From the NCBI GenBank assembly GCA_030549495.1, contig JAUIRK010000721.1:124001-188000 (forward strand): a DNA stretch of 64,000 bases, in the 5' to 3' direction. The position numbers were made by a program, and so were the translations under genes. How positions within the stretch are numbered: position 1 is the first letter of the stretch; each line of letters opens with the position of its first letter. Below the pieces are notes generated by a model. It was not told the origin of the DNA and did not search any database. It saw only the letters and a program-made list of their open reading frames with translations. Source of the stretch: Nectonema munidae (taxonomy: Eukaryota > Nematomorpha > Nectonematoida > Nectonematidae). Positions 12,393-23,768 of the stretch are shown in pieces.

Positions 12393-13031
12393 CAGGGCCG
12401 TATCAAGAAGGAGGGCAGTAAGGGGGGGGGGGGGGCACGCCGGGGCGCCACACCTAAGGAGCGCCATTTCATTGCGACTGACGTCAACGCAGCAGAGCTT
12501 GAGATGGAAATTGAGGACATTCAAATGTTTTTGAAACCTCGGAAAGAAAAACCGGCAAACGCTATGGAATTACTTGGTTTCCTGTCCTCGCACTCAGGAC
12601 TCTGTCCAAATTTACAAGAGGTTCGAGGTTCATGCTGACAATTGGAACTTCTATTGCAACCTGTGAAAGGTCATTCAGCAAGCTAAAACTTATTAAGTCC
12701 TACCTAAGGAGCACTATGGAGCAAGCCCGTCTCCAAAGTCTGGCTCTTATGAGCATTGAGAAAGAATTTCTCGATAGTGTCGATTTTGACGAAGTCATTG
12801 ATAATTTTGCTGCTGCTAAAACACGAAAAATGAACATCTAATGAGACTGTCTTCGACTCAGTCAGTATATATCAGAATTATATGGCTTAATAAAAATGTG
12901 AGCATTTTTTTTCTAAATCACTTTTTTAGCCAGAATGGGGTGGGGATGAGTGAGAAAAGAAAGAGCAAGGGGTGAGGGGCTCCATTCAGGACCTTTGCCC
13001 TGGGGCGCCACGATCCCTTGATACGGTCCTG
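12393..13031 (+). mobile_element. non-autonomous hAT element keeping the hATC domain
   Basis: Terminal inverted repeats are CAGGGCCGTATCAAG at the left and CTTGATACGGTCCTG at the right (one mismatch in 15). A 14-base G run follows the left end and a GGGGCGCCAC motif recurs inside both ends. Between them is the end of a hAT transposase: the frame 12632-12841 reads TIGTSIATCERSFSKLKL and LRSTMEQARLQSLALMSI, the conserved dimerisation (hATC) domain of the zf-TTF/ZMYM-like hAT group. An upstream piece in another frame (12460-12630) ends NLQEVRGS. A frame change separates the two, and the N-terminal zinc finger and catalytic parts are deleted. The flanks are AT repeats, so no clear 8 bp target duplication can be read. 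Confidence 0.8.
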
Positions 13032-14715
13032 ATATATTGGAACACATAACACTTATATATACATATTTTTCCAATAAACATTGCAACTTTGTTGTAAATG
13101 TCAATCAAAAATTTGATTGATGATAAAATTACTTACGAAATAAAATATATTTTTTATACTAGATCTCCGCTGATTTCATTTTTGAACTCAGTTTTCGTAA
13201 TAAGAATGTGAAAATGTTAATCAAATATGTTAGTTTCGCCTAAAAATTTTCTTTAAAATCATTTATTCACATTTTAAGTAAAATATTTTTTAAACTAAAT
13301 TGACCATGTTCTACCATTTTTGGCTAAGTTTTTACTATTAATGTGATAAAATGTGTCAACGTACAAATAGAATTAGTGATATATGCCTGAAGATTATCTC
13401 ATAAACATACTCCCATATTTTAAATAAATGATATTTTTTATTCTTAATTTTTTTTACGGTTCTCCCTTCATCGAGACTTTTTTTTTTAATCAATTAGGGT
13501 GCAGGAATGTTTGGAATTATCAATCAAATTTGACATTTTGAAGTAAAAATTCTGAAAAAAACACAATTTTCTCAAAAAACTCAAATCAAAAAATTCACTT
13601 TTGATGCAATATCACTATTAAAATTTTGGTTGAGGATAAAATTCTGACTAAAAATATGCCTCAAATTTAAAATAATTTTATTAGTTTTTCATTTCTATAC
13701 TTCTTTTTGCTCATTACAGTGTAAAAATGGGTGAAAGTATCAATCGAATTAGCAAAAATCATTTTTATCCAAAAATCATTTGTCCACTTGGTTCTGACAA
13801 TCGTTATTTATATAGTACAAAAATTTAAGCATGTGAGAAGTAAGGGAACTGAAGGAGATTGAAATGAGAACGTGTGATCATAAGAAAAATGAAATAGTAA
13901 CACGTTTAATAAAGTGCTTTTATATCGATAATATATGAATCCTTTCAGGAGCTATATAGTTTTAAGAAACAAGTATCTAACTTGTCTACATGGAAGATAT
14001 GCCGTTTTCCAATGATATAGGAGTTAGTGTAAAAATTTACTATTGGTATTTTCAAAAAACATCTTGAACGTGAAGAAGCTCATACATTATGAATCAAAAA
14101 TCTTTAAAGCTTTATCTTATTAGTTAATATCTTAATCATGAATTGACTAAAAAAGTTATCCATGTATTTTACAACATTTTTTATAAAAATTTTATTGCTA
14201 AATTTATTATTTATCATTAAATAAATACATTATAATATAAATAAGCCATCTATAGACTTAAAATCTTTTATCTAACATGATCTCAGGTCGCTTTGATTAG
14301 AAATGCGGTCCATTTTTATTTATAAGATGGATAAAACCATTATTATGTCAATAATGAAACTTATTTTATTGGCTGTGCTTAGATATATAAAAGTCAATGT
14401 AGTGTTGAACTAAGTAAATACATACCATTTTAGCCACATTGAAATGTAGTATTCATTGCATGTGTATATACTGTTAAAAATAATGTCATGATGAAATAGA
14501 GAAAGGTCGATTTGCTAAACGGGACGAAAATTATGAAAAAATATCTGACCCCAAATTAACCAAAGTTAAACAGAAACCGCAATTTAAATCTTGAGTGACA
14601 AAAGTATTTTCAGAATCAAATTGAGCATGTTCGATTTGCTGTGTATGGATAAGTTTATTTCAATATAATGAGAAAAATCTGAACCGTCACTGAAGAAATA
14701 GGAATAGCCCGTAAC

Positions 14716-15390
14716 GAATAGAGGTGACCATAAAGTTAATAATTTTTGTCACATCATCTATCACTTCTTTAAAATCAGGAGGTATTTGTTTAATTGCAAG
14801 TGCATGTCGGTGTAAGAAGCAGTAAACAATTTCTGAGTTCTCTTATTCTTTATTTGAGCAACAAATCCTCAATATTTTCATACTACATCTCCATCTGTGC
14901 ATGCACGCGAACAGGTTTCCCATGATTTTCTTCAGAAAAAGATGAAAGTAATAAAAATATATCTTCACAAAGTTTTTGCCGATTAAACTGTCAAATAAAT
15001 CTTTTGGACATGGTTTTATCAACTTTTCAGCTACTACGTGAGTTTTGCCTTGTTGTGCTATCCGAAAACTAACTTTGTAAGAAGCAATAAGAGAACTTTT
15101 ATAATCTTCACTGGCAAACGATTTAAAAATTTTCTTCTTTCTCTTAGTTCCTGGCTTTTATGTCTGAAATAATTAATATCTTTATTTTTAAGTTGAGAGT
15201 GTAAGTTGAGTCTCTAAGTGCCCTTTGAGCTTTGTTTGGAAAAGACTGCCATTTGAAAGAACAGTGCGACATTCTACACAAAGTCCATTTGGTTCTTTCT
15301 CACTACCAATCCAGGTGAAGCCAAAAACTTTCATCATATTTTCTCTTCTTAGAAACTTTCGCAGTTTTATTATTATTATCAAGTTTCGAT
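14716..15390 (-). mobile_element. hAT transposase relic A, N-terminal part with BED finger
   Basis: The minus frame 15188-15382 reads FGFTWIGSEKEPNGLCVECR then LSNGSLFQTKLKGHLETQ. This is a BED-type zinc finger (C-x2-C with one remaining His; the usual second His is lost). Downstream broken frames give ASYKVSFRIAQQGKTHVV, then IVYCFLHRHALAIKQIPP and DDVTKIINFM. These are all in the order found in ZBED5/GTF2IRD2-like hAT transposases. The relic continues at 11640-12104 beyond the insertion. Confidence 0.75.
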
Positions 15391-15451
15391 GACGAACACA
15401 AGTTGGTTGGGAAAAGGAATCTAAGCGTATTTTGTGTTCTGAAGTTCTAAA

Positions 15452-15560
15452 TAATTTTCATGGTAGTTGAATGACCCTCTCATGTCAAAAACTGTCAATC
15501 AAAATCAAATATACACTTTTTTCAGCAAAATTTATTAAAATAAAGTCTATAACATAACTT
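15452..15560 (+). repeat. 110-base direct repeat, copy 2
   Basis: Same orientation and near-identical sequence as 12226-12340. It ends just before the second hAT relic begins (about 15575), and copy 1 ends shortly before the hAT derivative at 12393. The repeat may therefore belong to a hAT element end or to a shared flanking element. Confidence 0.85.
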
Positions 15561-15569
15561 ACATACTTT

Positions 15570-16230
15570 TTTAAAGCCCGTCAAATGAAACTTGCACTGG
15601 ATGAGAAGCACGCCAGTTCAGTAAACAAAAGTATTGACTATTTTAAACGTCAAGATGAACAAATCCAGTAAAAATGTATTTGCAGTGTGGCTTGAAAACC
15701 TTGCATAAAGTTTCAAAAAATATCTGTTGTCAAAAAGTTCCACAACATAGGAGAAGAGTTGACAAAGATATATTGAATGTGCTGAGAATGTTGTTCTAAA
15801 TGAATGTTGTAAAGATGAAAAGCCTTGGCATATCTTAGCCAAGAAATTTCTCTTTATTTTTCTAACCTATAAAAAATTGAAAAATACTATCAATTTATCA
15901 AAACCCCATTTATTCTATTAGCAATCTGCCATCAGAAGACCTTTTAATTCAAGAACAGTTTATTGATTTGATTTAGGTGGTGCAAAACATGTTTCTTATG
16001 AAATGTCTCATAGCCATTTTTCTATTTAAATGGGACAGTCCTATGCTGATCGGCTCTGCAAGTTCTTATTTGATTTGCAACTACATATAAGTGTGAGAAA
16101 GCATTTTCCATGCTACTTCCCATTGAAACCAAATTCCAAAACAGATTGGAAGTGAGAAATGATATGAAAGTTGCATTGGCCAAAACGGAGCCAAACTTAA
16201 ACATTAGGAAATTTTTTGAATAAACAATTA
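15570..16230 (+). mobile_element. hAT transposase relic C (internally deleted)
   Basis: At 15575-15650 the plus strand reads RQMKLALDEKHASSVNKS then IDYFKRQ, the end of a BED finger (L...H) plus the usual linker. At 15945-16215, broken frames give EEQFIDL-like sequence, then IGSASSYLICNYI and finally IGQNGAKL near the end. This matches the C-terminal hAT dimerisation region, where a serially conserved CEKAFS block is followed by a stretch ending in ALAKTEPNL. The catalytic middle is missing. It contains several stops. The antisense frame 16022-16204 is only its shadow. Confidence 0.6.
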
Positions 16231-16239
16231 TGTCAACTT

Positions 16240-17345
16240 TTTTAGTACAGTAGTTTATATGTTGAGTCGTTATTCCTCCTTATTTCCATTTACCAATTAA
16301 AACGGATGATCACAATCCATCTGTATAGTCTGTCGCTAGATATGCTATACTCTAAACAAGTTTTATTTTAGGGAGCTAAATTTTTGGTTGAACCGATTTT
16401 ATATTTGGTGTTCCAAGGTTAAAAATGTTTTTGTCTTCTAAAGAAAATATGATAGGGTTGTATTAGAAGACTCATGGTAATACAGCCAGACCTTATTCGA
16501 CCCAAAGCAATATTGATTAAGAGATAAAAGATATTTCTCTCATTTCAATAATTAACTAGCCTGGTTCATATCAAATGAATTGGTTAGGTGGATTGATTAC
16601 TCTGTACTGAAATGCATTGTTGCTTAAAATTAAATTTAAAATTTTTTGCAACTAAATGTTACCAAGCTTGATTAGTAGTAACATAGAAAAACAAAGAATC
16701 ATCTTATATAATCTTCATATTCTACCTACACATATATTCAGTCAGTAAAGTAAATTGTTTGAAAATTTATTTAGAATATGGGTGACAGGTTGTAGCCGTG
16801 AATTTAAATTTGGCCATTTTAAATAGAAATTAAAGGTTTACAATTTTTGGAAGAAATAATCGATTGCCCAGAGACTCTAATTTTAATTAAAAAAAATATA
16901 TAAAATTGCAAAACGTTTAATGTATACCATTTTTATTTTAAGTGTCTTTTAAGTCACTTAAATCACTCTCATCACCATCAAAGGTATATTTGTTTCAAAT
17001 TTTTCCCTCCTTATGCAATATTTTACTATTCATATAGTTGTTGTGTTATTTAAAAAAAATAGATAAATTTATTTCAACCTTAAATTTAAAAATAAAAGAT
17101 TTTTTAAAATGAAAAAAAGAGCACTTGATATAAAAATGGTATGGAGATTTGAACAGTATCATTTTTTCCCTAGAATGTTTTGAATTAAATCTCGCACAAA
17201 AAAGAGCTCCAAGAATATAAAATGAGGGTGAGTATTAATTAAAATTTAGCTTTACATATAACTTAATATTGTAATCTTTGATGAGGTACTTCAATGGTAT
17301 CCAATATATCTTAGCTACATATTTAGATAACGTTTCGATTTGCCC
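16240..17345. other. AT-rich stretch without a recognisable gene
   Basis: No coding-like frame or repeat structure was recognised in this interval. Confidence 0.4.
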
Positions 17346-17348
17346 AGT

Positions 17349-18025
17349 GGCGGTTTTAAGAGGGGGGGCAGGGGGGCCATGCCCATTACAATGACATGAA
17401 AATGAAATTATTTGTACTAAGTTTTATTAACAAAAATTTTAAGTAAAGTGTAAAAACATTGCCAACTATTCTAAGAAATCTTGATAAAAAAATAAAGCAT
17501 TAAATAAAATGCTATATATTTGATTTCTGAAATAAAAGACTTCATTGTTTAAATTATATTCAGCAAATATAATAAGCGCATTTTTCATAACTTATGTATT
17601 ATGTTACATTAATTTAACTATTTCAGTATCAATAGTCTTAAGCTTTAAATTATAGAGAATATTTTCTTATATAGTTAGTTATGTTAGGAAAATATTTGTT
17701 CCGCTGAAAAATGTATGGAATCTTGTTCAAATTGCTGTCTACATACTGCCTCTGATCAAATATAGCTCAGATTTGCATTTTTATATCAATGAAGTGGAAA
17801 TTAATGAAAAAAAAAGATTTTAAATATTCATCCTAAGACTTAACTTTAAAACAAGAAAAGTAAAATTGAAAGTCTACTCACAAAACAAACAAGTCTTTTA
17901 AATACTATAAAAATGATATATAATTGGAAAAATTCCAAATTATAGGGGGAAGGGAGTCTTTTTCGACCCCTTGAAATCACATTTGAGAGGGGGGGGGGGG
18001 GAAGGCGTCGCCCCATTCGCCACAG
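17349..18025 (+). mobile_element. hAT-like MITE with G-rich ends
   Basis: The left end reads CAGTGGCGGTTTTAAG followed by a G7 run, and the right end reads a G-rich run, then GGCGTCGCCCC and TTCGCCACAG. The outer C-(A/T)-GTGGCG is an inverted match, typical of hAT non-autonomous elements beginning CAGTGGCGG. The interior is AT-rich and non-coding. The right end abuts a later retroposon insertion at 18028. Target duplications are not clear, so the family call is moderate. Confidence 0.5.
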
Positions 18026-18027
18026 AT

Positions 18028-18384
18028 ATTAGTTAAGTTAAGTTAAGTTGTTTGTGTCGTTCGCACCCATCCTTTCGGATATCGTGTCACGCCCGGAATG
18101 CTGAGTCCAGGTCTACCTGGACTTTCCGTCCCACTAAACGCCTACCAGCCCTTGTTACTGCATAGCTATACGTTGTTATATATATTATTTTACAAGAATG
18201 TATGTTACAAATATATAAATACAGCTGAGTGATCGATACAATCCTAACGCGAACGCTCCCAATTTGGGAAACAATCTTATTGTCTAGTGATAGCTTGATA
18301 ACTAGCCACGTAGAATCGGTCGTCAGAGCACTACCTAACCGTAAAAACCTTTGAATTCTTCAGAGGAAGAAAACCATAGTAGCC
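18028..18384 (-). mobile_element. short retroposon (SINE-like) with AACTT tail and 10 bp TSD
   Basis: The insert is bounded by a perfect 10 bp direct repeat, CGCCACAGAT, at 18018-18027 and 18385-18394. Read on the minus strand it ends in AACTTAACTTAACTTAACTA, a short tandem tail typical of retroposed elements. It is clearly GC-richer than its surroundings. It also contains a perfect hairpin, GTCCAGG-TCTA-CCTGGAC. The segment GGTTAGGTAGTGCTCTGAC could be a decayed tRNA-like A-box region, but I cannot fix both polymerase III boxes. It landed in the right end of the hAT-like MITE. Confidence 0.65.
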
Positions 18385-18399
18385 CGCCACAGATGTGTT

Positions 18400-21300
18400 C
18401 CCATCTTTGAAATGTATGCCAAGATAGAAATTTTAGTTGTCTTGTTTATTAGCATGATCTATTAGATGAAAATAAAGGAAACTTTCAAACAAATCACGGT
18501 ATCTTTTAATCCAAAATTTTTAAGCTAACTTCAAATTTTTTTTATAAACTCTTATTTGCTTACAATTTATCATAAAACTTTTGGATTAAACTTTTCTCCA
18601 ACACTTTTTCATATTTTTTGTTTAAAAAAACTCGGAAGTTTTTGTAAACAAAACCATTGCCTAATTACTTACTGATTTCCTCCTTACTGATAGCTAACCT
18701 GTCATAAACAACTAATGATTGATCGAAAACCTCCTCCAAAATAAAAGTAAGGATCATTGACTCGCATTTGAAAAAAATCTTTAAAATGTGTTTGTGAACA
18801 CTTTCAACTTTTATTTTTTTTCTTTCATCTCAAATCTTTTTTTTGATGTCTAAGTGTACTTGAAGCAGTAGCAAACCTGGTCCAAATGCCACCTGGAGCG
18901 AATGTTAATTTTGCCGGTGCAAAAGTTCTGACTAAAACTGAGTTGAGTATGCAAAATTAGAAGACAATTTATAACAACCATTATCGATAGGCGTTTTATA
19001 TTGTTATTACAACGTCTTAAAAATAATAAAATGAAAATACAGATTTTTGTTCATCAGAATTTAGTATCAATTAACTTTGAATGAATGTTATTTTTTTCTA
19101 ATTTATCAATCTTGATTCGTGAAAAATATCTTCGCATACCGTATGTTTTGGAAGCCAATTTTGGAATAAATGAAGTACAAATATAATTTTATAAACTTTA
19201 TTAGTGTACTTTTGCAGTTTCTCTTTTTATTTTGCGTTCTTATATATGCCCTTATTTTTCTGGTTTGGGCGTTTTGAAGTGTTTTTAGAAAACTTATAAG
19301 GGGCCGTCAAATTAGCATCTATCTCTCTCTACTCGCTAATCAGATTATTTTTTTTGTCTCCTCACCTTTTCTTATACGCAAGGTTCTACTGAACTACGCT
19401 ATAAGAATCTGAAAAAATAGTAAACAATTCTTAGGCGAAAGAATTTTTGAGTACTTAAGTCATTTGTTTATTAAGTTTCTCCCAAGACCTTGAATTTTAT
19501 CAAACCAACTTTACTCACCTGAAAAAACAGATTAATTTGAGCAAGCATTATGGATTGTAGGTATGTAGAGATGATAAGACATCATCATACACCGACTACT
19601 AGCTTATCGGACTGGAAAACAAAAAATACAAATACATGACTATTTCTCGTTGTAACTCTATCATGATCACCCACATTTTTCTAACTTATATTAATATCAT
19701 CATGCGCATAAGTAATCGAGAATAGAAAAAAGTATTGCAAAATATTTCAATCATGCTTCTCGAAGTAGTGGACCCTTTTTTTTTTAACTTCAAGGGCAAA
19801 TGCATACCAGTTTCTTATACGCTTAAAAAAGTTTACTCCGTATTCTCTTCGTTGAGTACAACGTATTCGTCTTTTTTCGCCACCTTGCGACAAGGAAATC
19901 GATGATGGTTGTGCAAATCATCGCCTCTTTCTCAAATATAATGTTTCTTTTGTGCTTCAAGGAAGTTTTCTGAATTTACATCATTTCTCTTCCACCAATC
20001 ACCAACACACCCACCATCCTTCAAGTGAATGAGTGGTTGTATCACCGACATCATCTGGGATTGCATAGAGGATGTTGTGTTGTACACCAAGCAAGGTGTG
20101 TGAGTGTGTTTGTGTGTATGCACGCGTGTTTGTAATGCACACGCTTTGTTTGTTTACTTTTGCCACACAGCTTCTCAAATTCACGTCTCCTACGCTTCTT
20201 TATCTCCACCGACATCATTCTCTCTCTATCATTTGATTTGTTTATTTTAAGAAATCGAAAAAATTCATCCCATTCAGCAGCGCTCAAATAATATCATGAA
20301 GAATAAAAGAGAATGCGTTCCTTTGTAGCACAGAGGTTATTGTTCGTCTCCAAATTTCTTACTTTTTCCCGTTTCTCCCCCAAACTACTGCATCGATGAA
20401 AGCGAGCTATCTCTTATATTTTACTTTTAAGCTTGACGTTTTTGCATAGACACAACTACGAACATCAAATAACCAAATTGATTCGCTAACCTTACTTACT
20501 AATCATGTCTAATCACTCACCTCAAAGTACAAATTAGAGCAGCCAATCAAAAACTCACTCGCTTGCAACTTATTCAAATTTTCGTTTGACGCTTTACAAT
20601 CTACTTTTTTTCTCGTTCAAAGCAAGAGTTACATCCTCGTCATTGTCGCCATGATATCAGATACTTTACGTTTTTAGCACATGTTCTAAAAACATGGTGC
20701 TTCGTTTCCTTGTGAAAATGGTATTACTACGTGTTGATTATCTTCTGGCGGAGCAATTCTAATTTTTTTTCCATCCTTTCTTTTCAAAGTTTTTTGTTCA
20801 ATTATTTCTTTGTTTTTCAAGAAAGGTACGCTTATAAATTTTTATTCATTTCAGTGTTGTTTAGTTAAAATTTGCGATACATTATTTGCAATGCCAAAAT
20901 TTATATCCGTATAAGGTGTAACCCATTCTACACTTTGAGTTTTTTTTTTATTTAACCTGAATATTTCTGTGGTTAATTTTTTCAATTTTATGATAAAAAG
21001 TTTTTGCTTCATGTTAACGTTTTTGGTTCGAAACTGATTGCATTTATTTTTTCGCATGGATTTTTTCAAAATTTGTTAAAGTTTAAAGTGAAGATTAAGG
21101 ATTTACAGGTTATTTTGAAAAATTAATCACTGTTTTTTGAAAAGAGTTATACATTCAATCATCGCGTAAGAATATTTGTTAAAAATACAATGAATCCTTA
21201 TATTTTCATTTTGAATTATCAATATCCTAGTAGGTATCAGTTAAATATCTTCTACGTGATATAATATCTCTTACTAGAAATTGGCAGTACAGTTGCCTAA

Positions 21301-23120
21301 CTGAAATCAACTTGTTTTAAATGATGTAATCTCCATCTTCCGTTGTTTTTATTTATTTATTTATGACAGTTTTATGAAGCATTTTCCAGAAAAAAATATT
21401 TTTAAAAAGGATACTAAATTTTCTTTAAAAACTGAGCAAAATGTTGATTGATGTCCGAAAACCAACATTAATTTGCTATTAACAAGACCAACACTTGTTC
21501 GCATCTACATTCAAGCCTTAAAGGCAAAAGTGTCCAGAAAGTTTAAATTAAGAATTTCTCTGGGATTGCACATCCAAACAGGGGAGTATACGACGTTTGA
21601 TCGAATAGAAAAATAACAAAGATGGTGGTAAGAAGAGTAAAGAGTATCAATCTCTCACATTCTGAAACAATGATAATAATCTATCCCCTTGTATAAAATA
21701 AAATAATTTAAAGTATAATTGCGTATAAGGATGCAAAAATTGGAATTGTTAACGCATCCAACCCAATTTGGAAAACTTAAATCACATGGCTTTGAAGCTA
21801 ATTGAAAAAAAATATGTTTCATGCGTTATCTGTCGGAAAATTTTTCTTCTGGCAGTTCATCTACTAGAACCGAAAACATCTATTCTTGAGCAACATACAG
21901 TCCGTAGACCACAACTGGCACTAGGTCTCTTTTTATGTGGACATCATTCCATCTTAATTAAAAAAAATTATTTAACGTTATTTTTTCAAGTTTCCAAAAC
22001 TTTAGCTACAACATGGTTTTGTGAAGTGAAAAAGGAATGTTAAAAGTGATGCAAAATAATTGTGGCTGATTTTTGCCAATGTACATTGAATGACACATAT
22101 GTTCTTGCAATTTACTATATACTATGCCTTTAAAATTTTCATAAAACTTTTATTGCGGTTCCCTTTCTCTAAATGGTAATGGTAATGGTAATGTTTAAAT
22201 CTAGCTCAAAATGGGTGTCGACCTCTTCAATACAAAAAAAAATTAAAGTTTTTAAAACTTTCAATCTTTTTGAAAATTTGCTAATAGAAAGTTCATTTGT
22301 CTCAAAAAATGGCTGAATATTTTAGCCAAATGGCTAAGTCCAAAATAAATGTTAGTACGAGTGTAGATAGGTATTAACCACCTAATTATTTTGATGTAAT
22401 TAAGGAGAACGACCACATTAAATAATTTTATATATTTGCTTTAAAATCAAGAAATTAGAACTGCCTTTAAATCAAGAATATGTTTGCGTCATCGTTCAAA
22501 GATGGGGGGGGGGGGGGGGGGGTGTAAGGCATAAAGATTCTTGGGACTGGCAAAAACAACGATTATGTATCCCGAATATAAACTTCTCAGAAACACTCAT
22601 TGATGCATGGGATTTAATTTTACTTTTTCATGTATCATATATTTTGGGCCTTTTTGATTTTTTTTAGATATCGCGATTTTGTTTTTGATAATGATCACTT
22701 TTAACTAAATTCTGATAAAGTTAACTTCACCAATAAGTTCATCTATGATACAATTGAATTAATATTTTTCGGAAAAATTGTTGCTTGCAAAAAACCAAAA
22801 AATGTGGGTATTTATAAATGGTTGTTAATCTTTTTATCACATTTTTACATTTGGGTAAATCGGTATGATAAAATAAATGAACTATGAAAGTTTTTTAAGA
22901 CAACGTCCTCATTCTTCACATCGGCATGGAGATTTTTTATCCATAATTCTTGTTGATGAATTTAAATGAGTTGGTGAAATTCGTGGATCGATAAAAGCTA
23001 GGAAGGAAGGGAGCCAAGCAACATCACATCAAATCCTCACTTTCCACTAGAAAGACGAAGCCTGTCTTCTTTCCTTCTCTCATTAACCGAAATTTCTTCA
23101 TCTTCTCAAAATGCTGTACC
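18400..23120. other. AT-rich intergenic stretch with two weak coding candidates
   Basis: Most of this interval shows nothing. A minus-strand frame at 20130-20285 reads AEWDEFFRFLKINK and later EIKKRRRREFEKLCGK in a GC-richer block, with an AAAA/GTAAAC donor-like site after it. This could be a small host exon, but there is no supporting partner exon. The plus frame 21768-22043 has no recognisable domain. (GGTAAT)3 lies at about 22181-22198 and a G19 run at 22504-22522. Confidence 0.35.
22504..22522 (+). repeat. G19 homopolymer
   Basis: Nineteen uninterrupted G bases stand alone in AT-rich DNA. Similar G runs sit at hAT-like element ends elsewhere in the window, but no element could be delimited here. 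Confidence 0.9.
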
Positions 23121-23132
23121 TCATTTTATTAG

Positions 23133-23545
23133 AGTTTCTCGCTCCATGGACACGCACAAGATTTGGCAGCAGTGCGATTTGAATGATGAAGGTGAGAACA
23201 TTCGAATTCCGATGCACCAAAAGAAGGCGCCTATCAAAGTGCTGCCCACCGATCCTAAATCCTTTCTATCCATGAAATCTGCAGTTGAACGACGCAACCG
23301 GCAAGGTACACCTGGGGAGTACAGCAGGCCGAAGTTGAGCACATCAACTCACGCCGAAAGCAACAACAACTACTCCCTTCTCTCTCCAATAAGCACGGCG
23401 CCTTCCTTTTTCAACGAATCAAGTAAGGGCTTACCAGGAGCAGATCAACGAATTAGAAGTTCTTTTGAAGACGACCTCTACTACACCAAGAATTTTGATC
23501 ATCATCCCACTTTCCAAGAAAAAGATGTTACAGATGCTCCTTTAG
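23133..23545 (+). CDS. host gene, exon 1 of the recognisable set
   Basis: The open frame from ATG 23146 (context CTCCATGG, favourable at -3/+4) runs 400 bases to a GT donor after TTTAG at 23545, ending in phase 1. It encodes residues 1-133, polar and Ser/Pro/Asn-rich: MDTHKIWQQCDLNDEG, KKAPIKVLPTDPKSFLSM, and an EDDLYYTKNFDHHPTF stretch. There is no signal peptide, membrane segment or domain I know. A pyrimidine-rich acceptor (CTCATTTTATTAG) ends at 23132, so this could instead be an internal or second exon with an upstream 5' exon. The exon continues in frame into 28532-28612. Codon use is less AT-extreme than the flanks, as expected for host coding DNA. Confidence 0.75.
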
Positions 23546-23768
23546 GTACCCTTTTTTTTCTTTATCTATCGGAGTTTTTTTATTAACTTTTTTCAAAGTG
23601 GATATCATTTTCAATGACCTTTTTTATTTAAAGCAGACCGTTTGTAATTTATGAAACATTGTTTTTCATTGGCACTCAAAGGACTAATCGAAGAAAAAAT
23701 GAAACTTAGTTTTTTTCTATTGATTTAGTGTATACCTAAAACATATACACTAACTATACACTACTATT

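Larger units (their letters stand above)
12104..14716. mobile_element. insertion splitting hAT relic A
   Basis: The hAT relic on the minus strand stops matching at about 14716 and resumes at about 12104 with no loss of the expected protein order. The inserted 2.6 kb begins GTTACGGGAGGGAGGG and ends GCCCGTAAC, so the edges carry a short inverted match (GTTACGGG). A target duplication is not clear. The insert contains a younger hAT derivative (12393-13031) and one copy of a 110-base repeat, but otherwise only AT-rich sequence with no coding potential. The element type is unknown. Confidence 0.45.

Noticed and set aside
16022-16204. 60-codon minus frame
   Set aside because: The plus strand reads as the C-terminal part of a hAT transposase in this interval.
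21768-22043. 91-codon plus frame with scattered Cys/His
   Set aside because: The Cys/His spacing fits no zinc finger, and neither strand gives a recognisable family.
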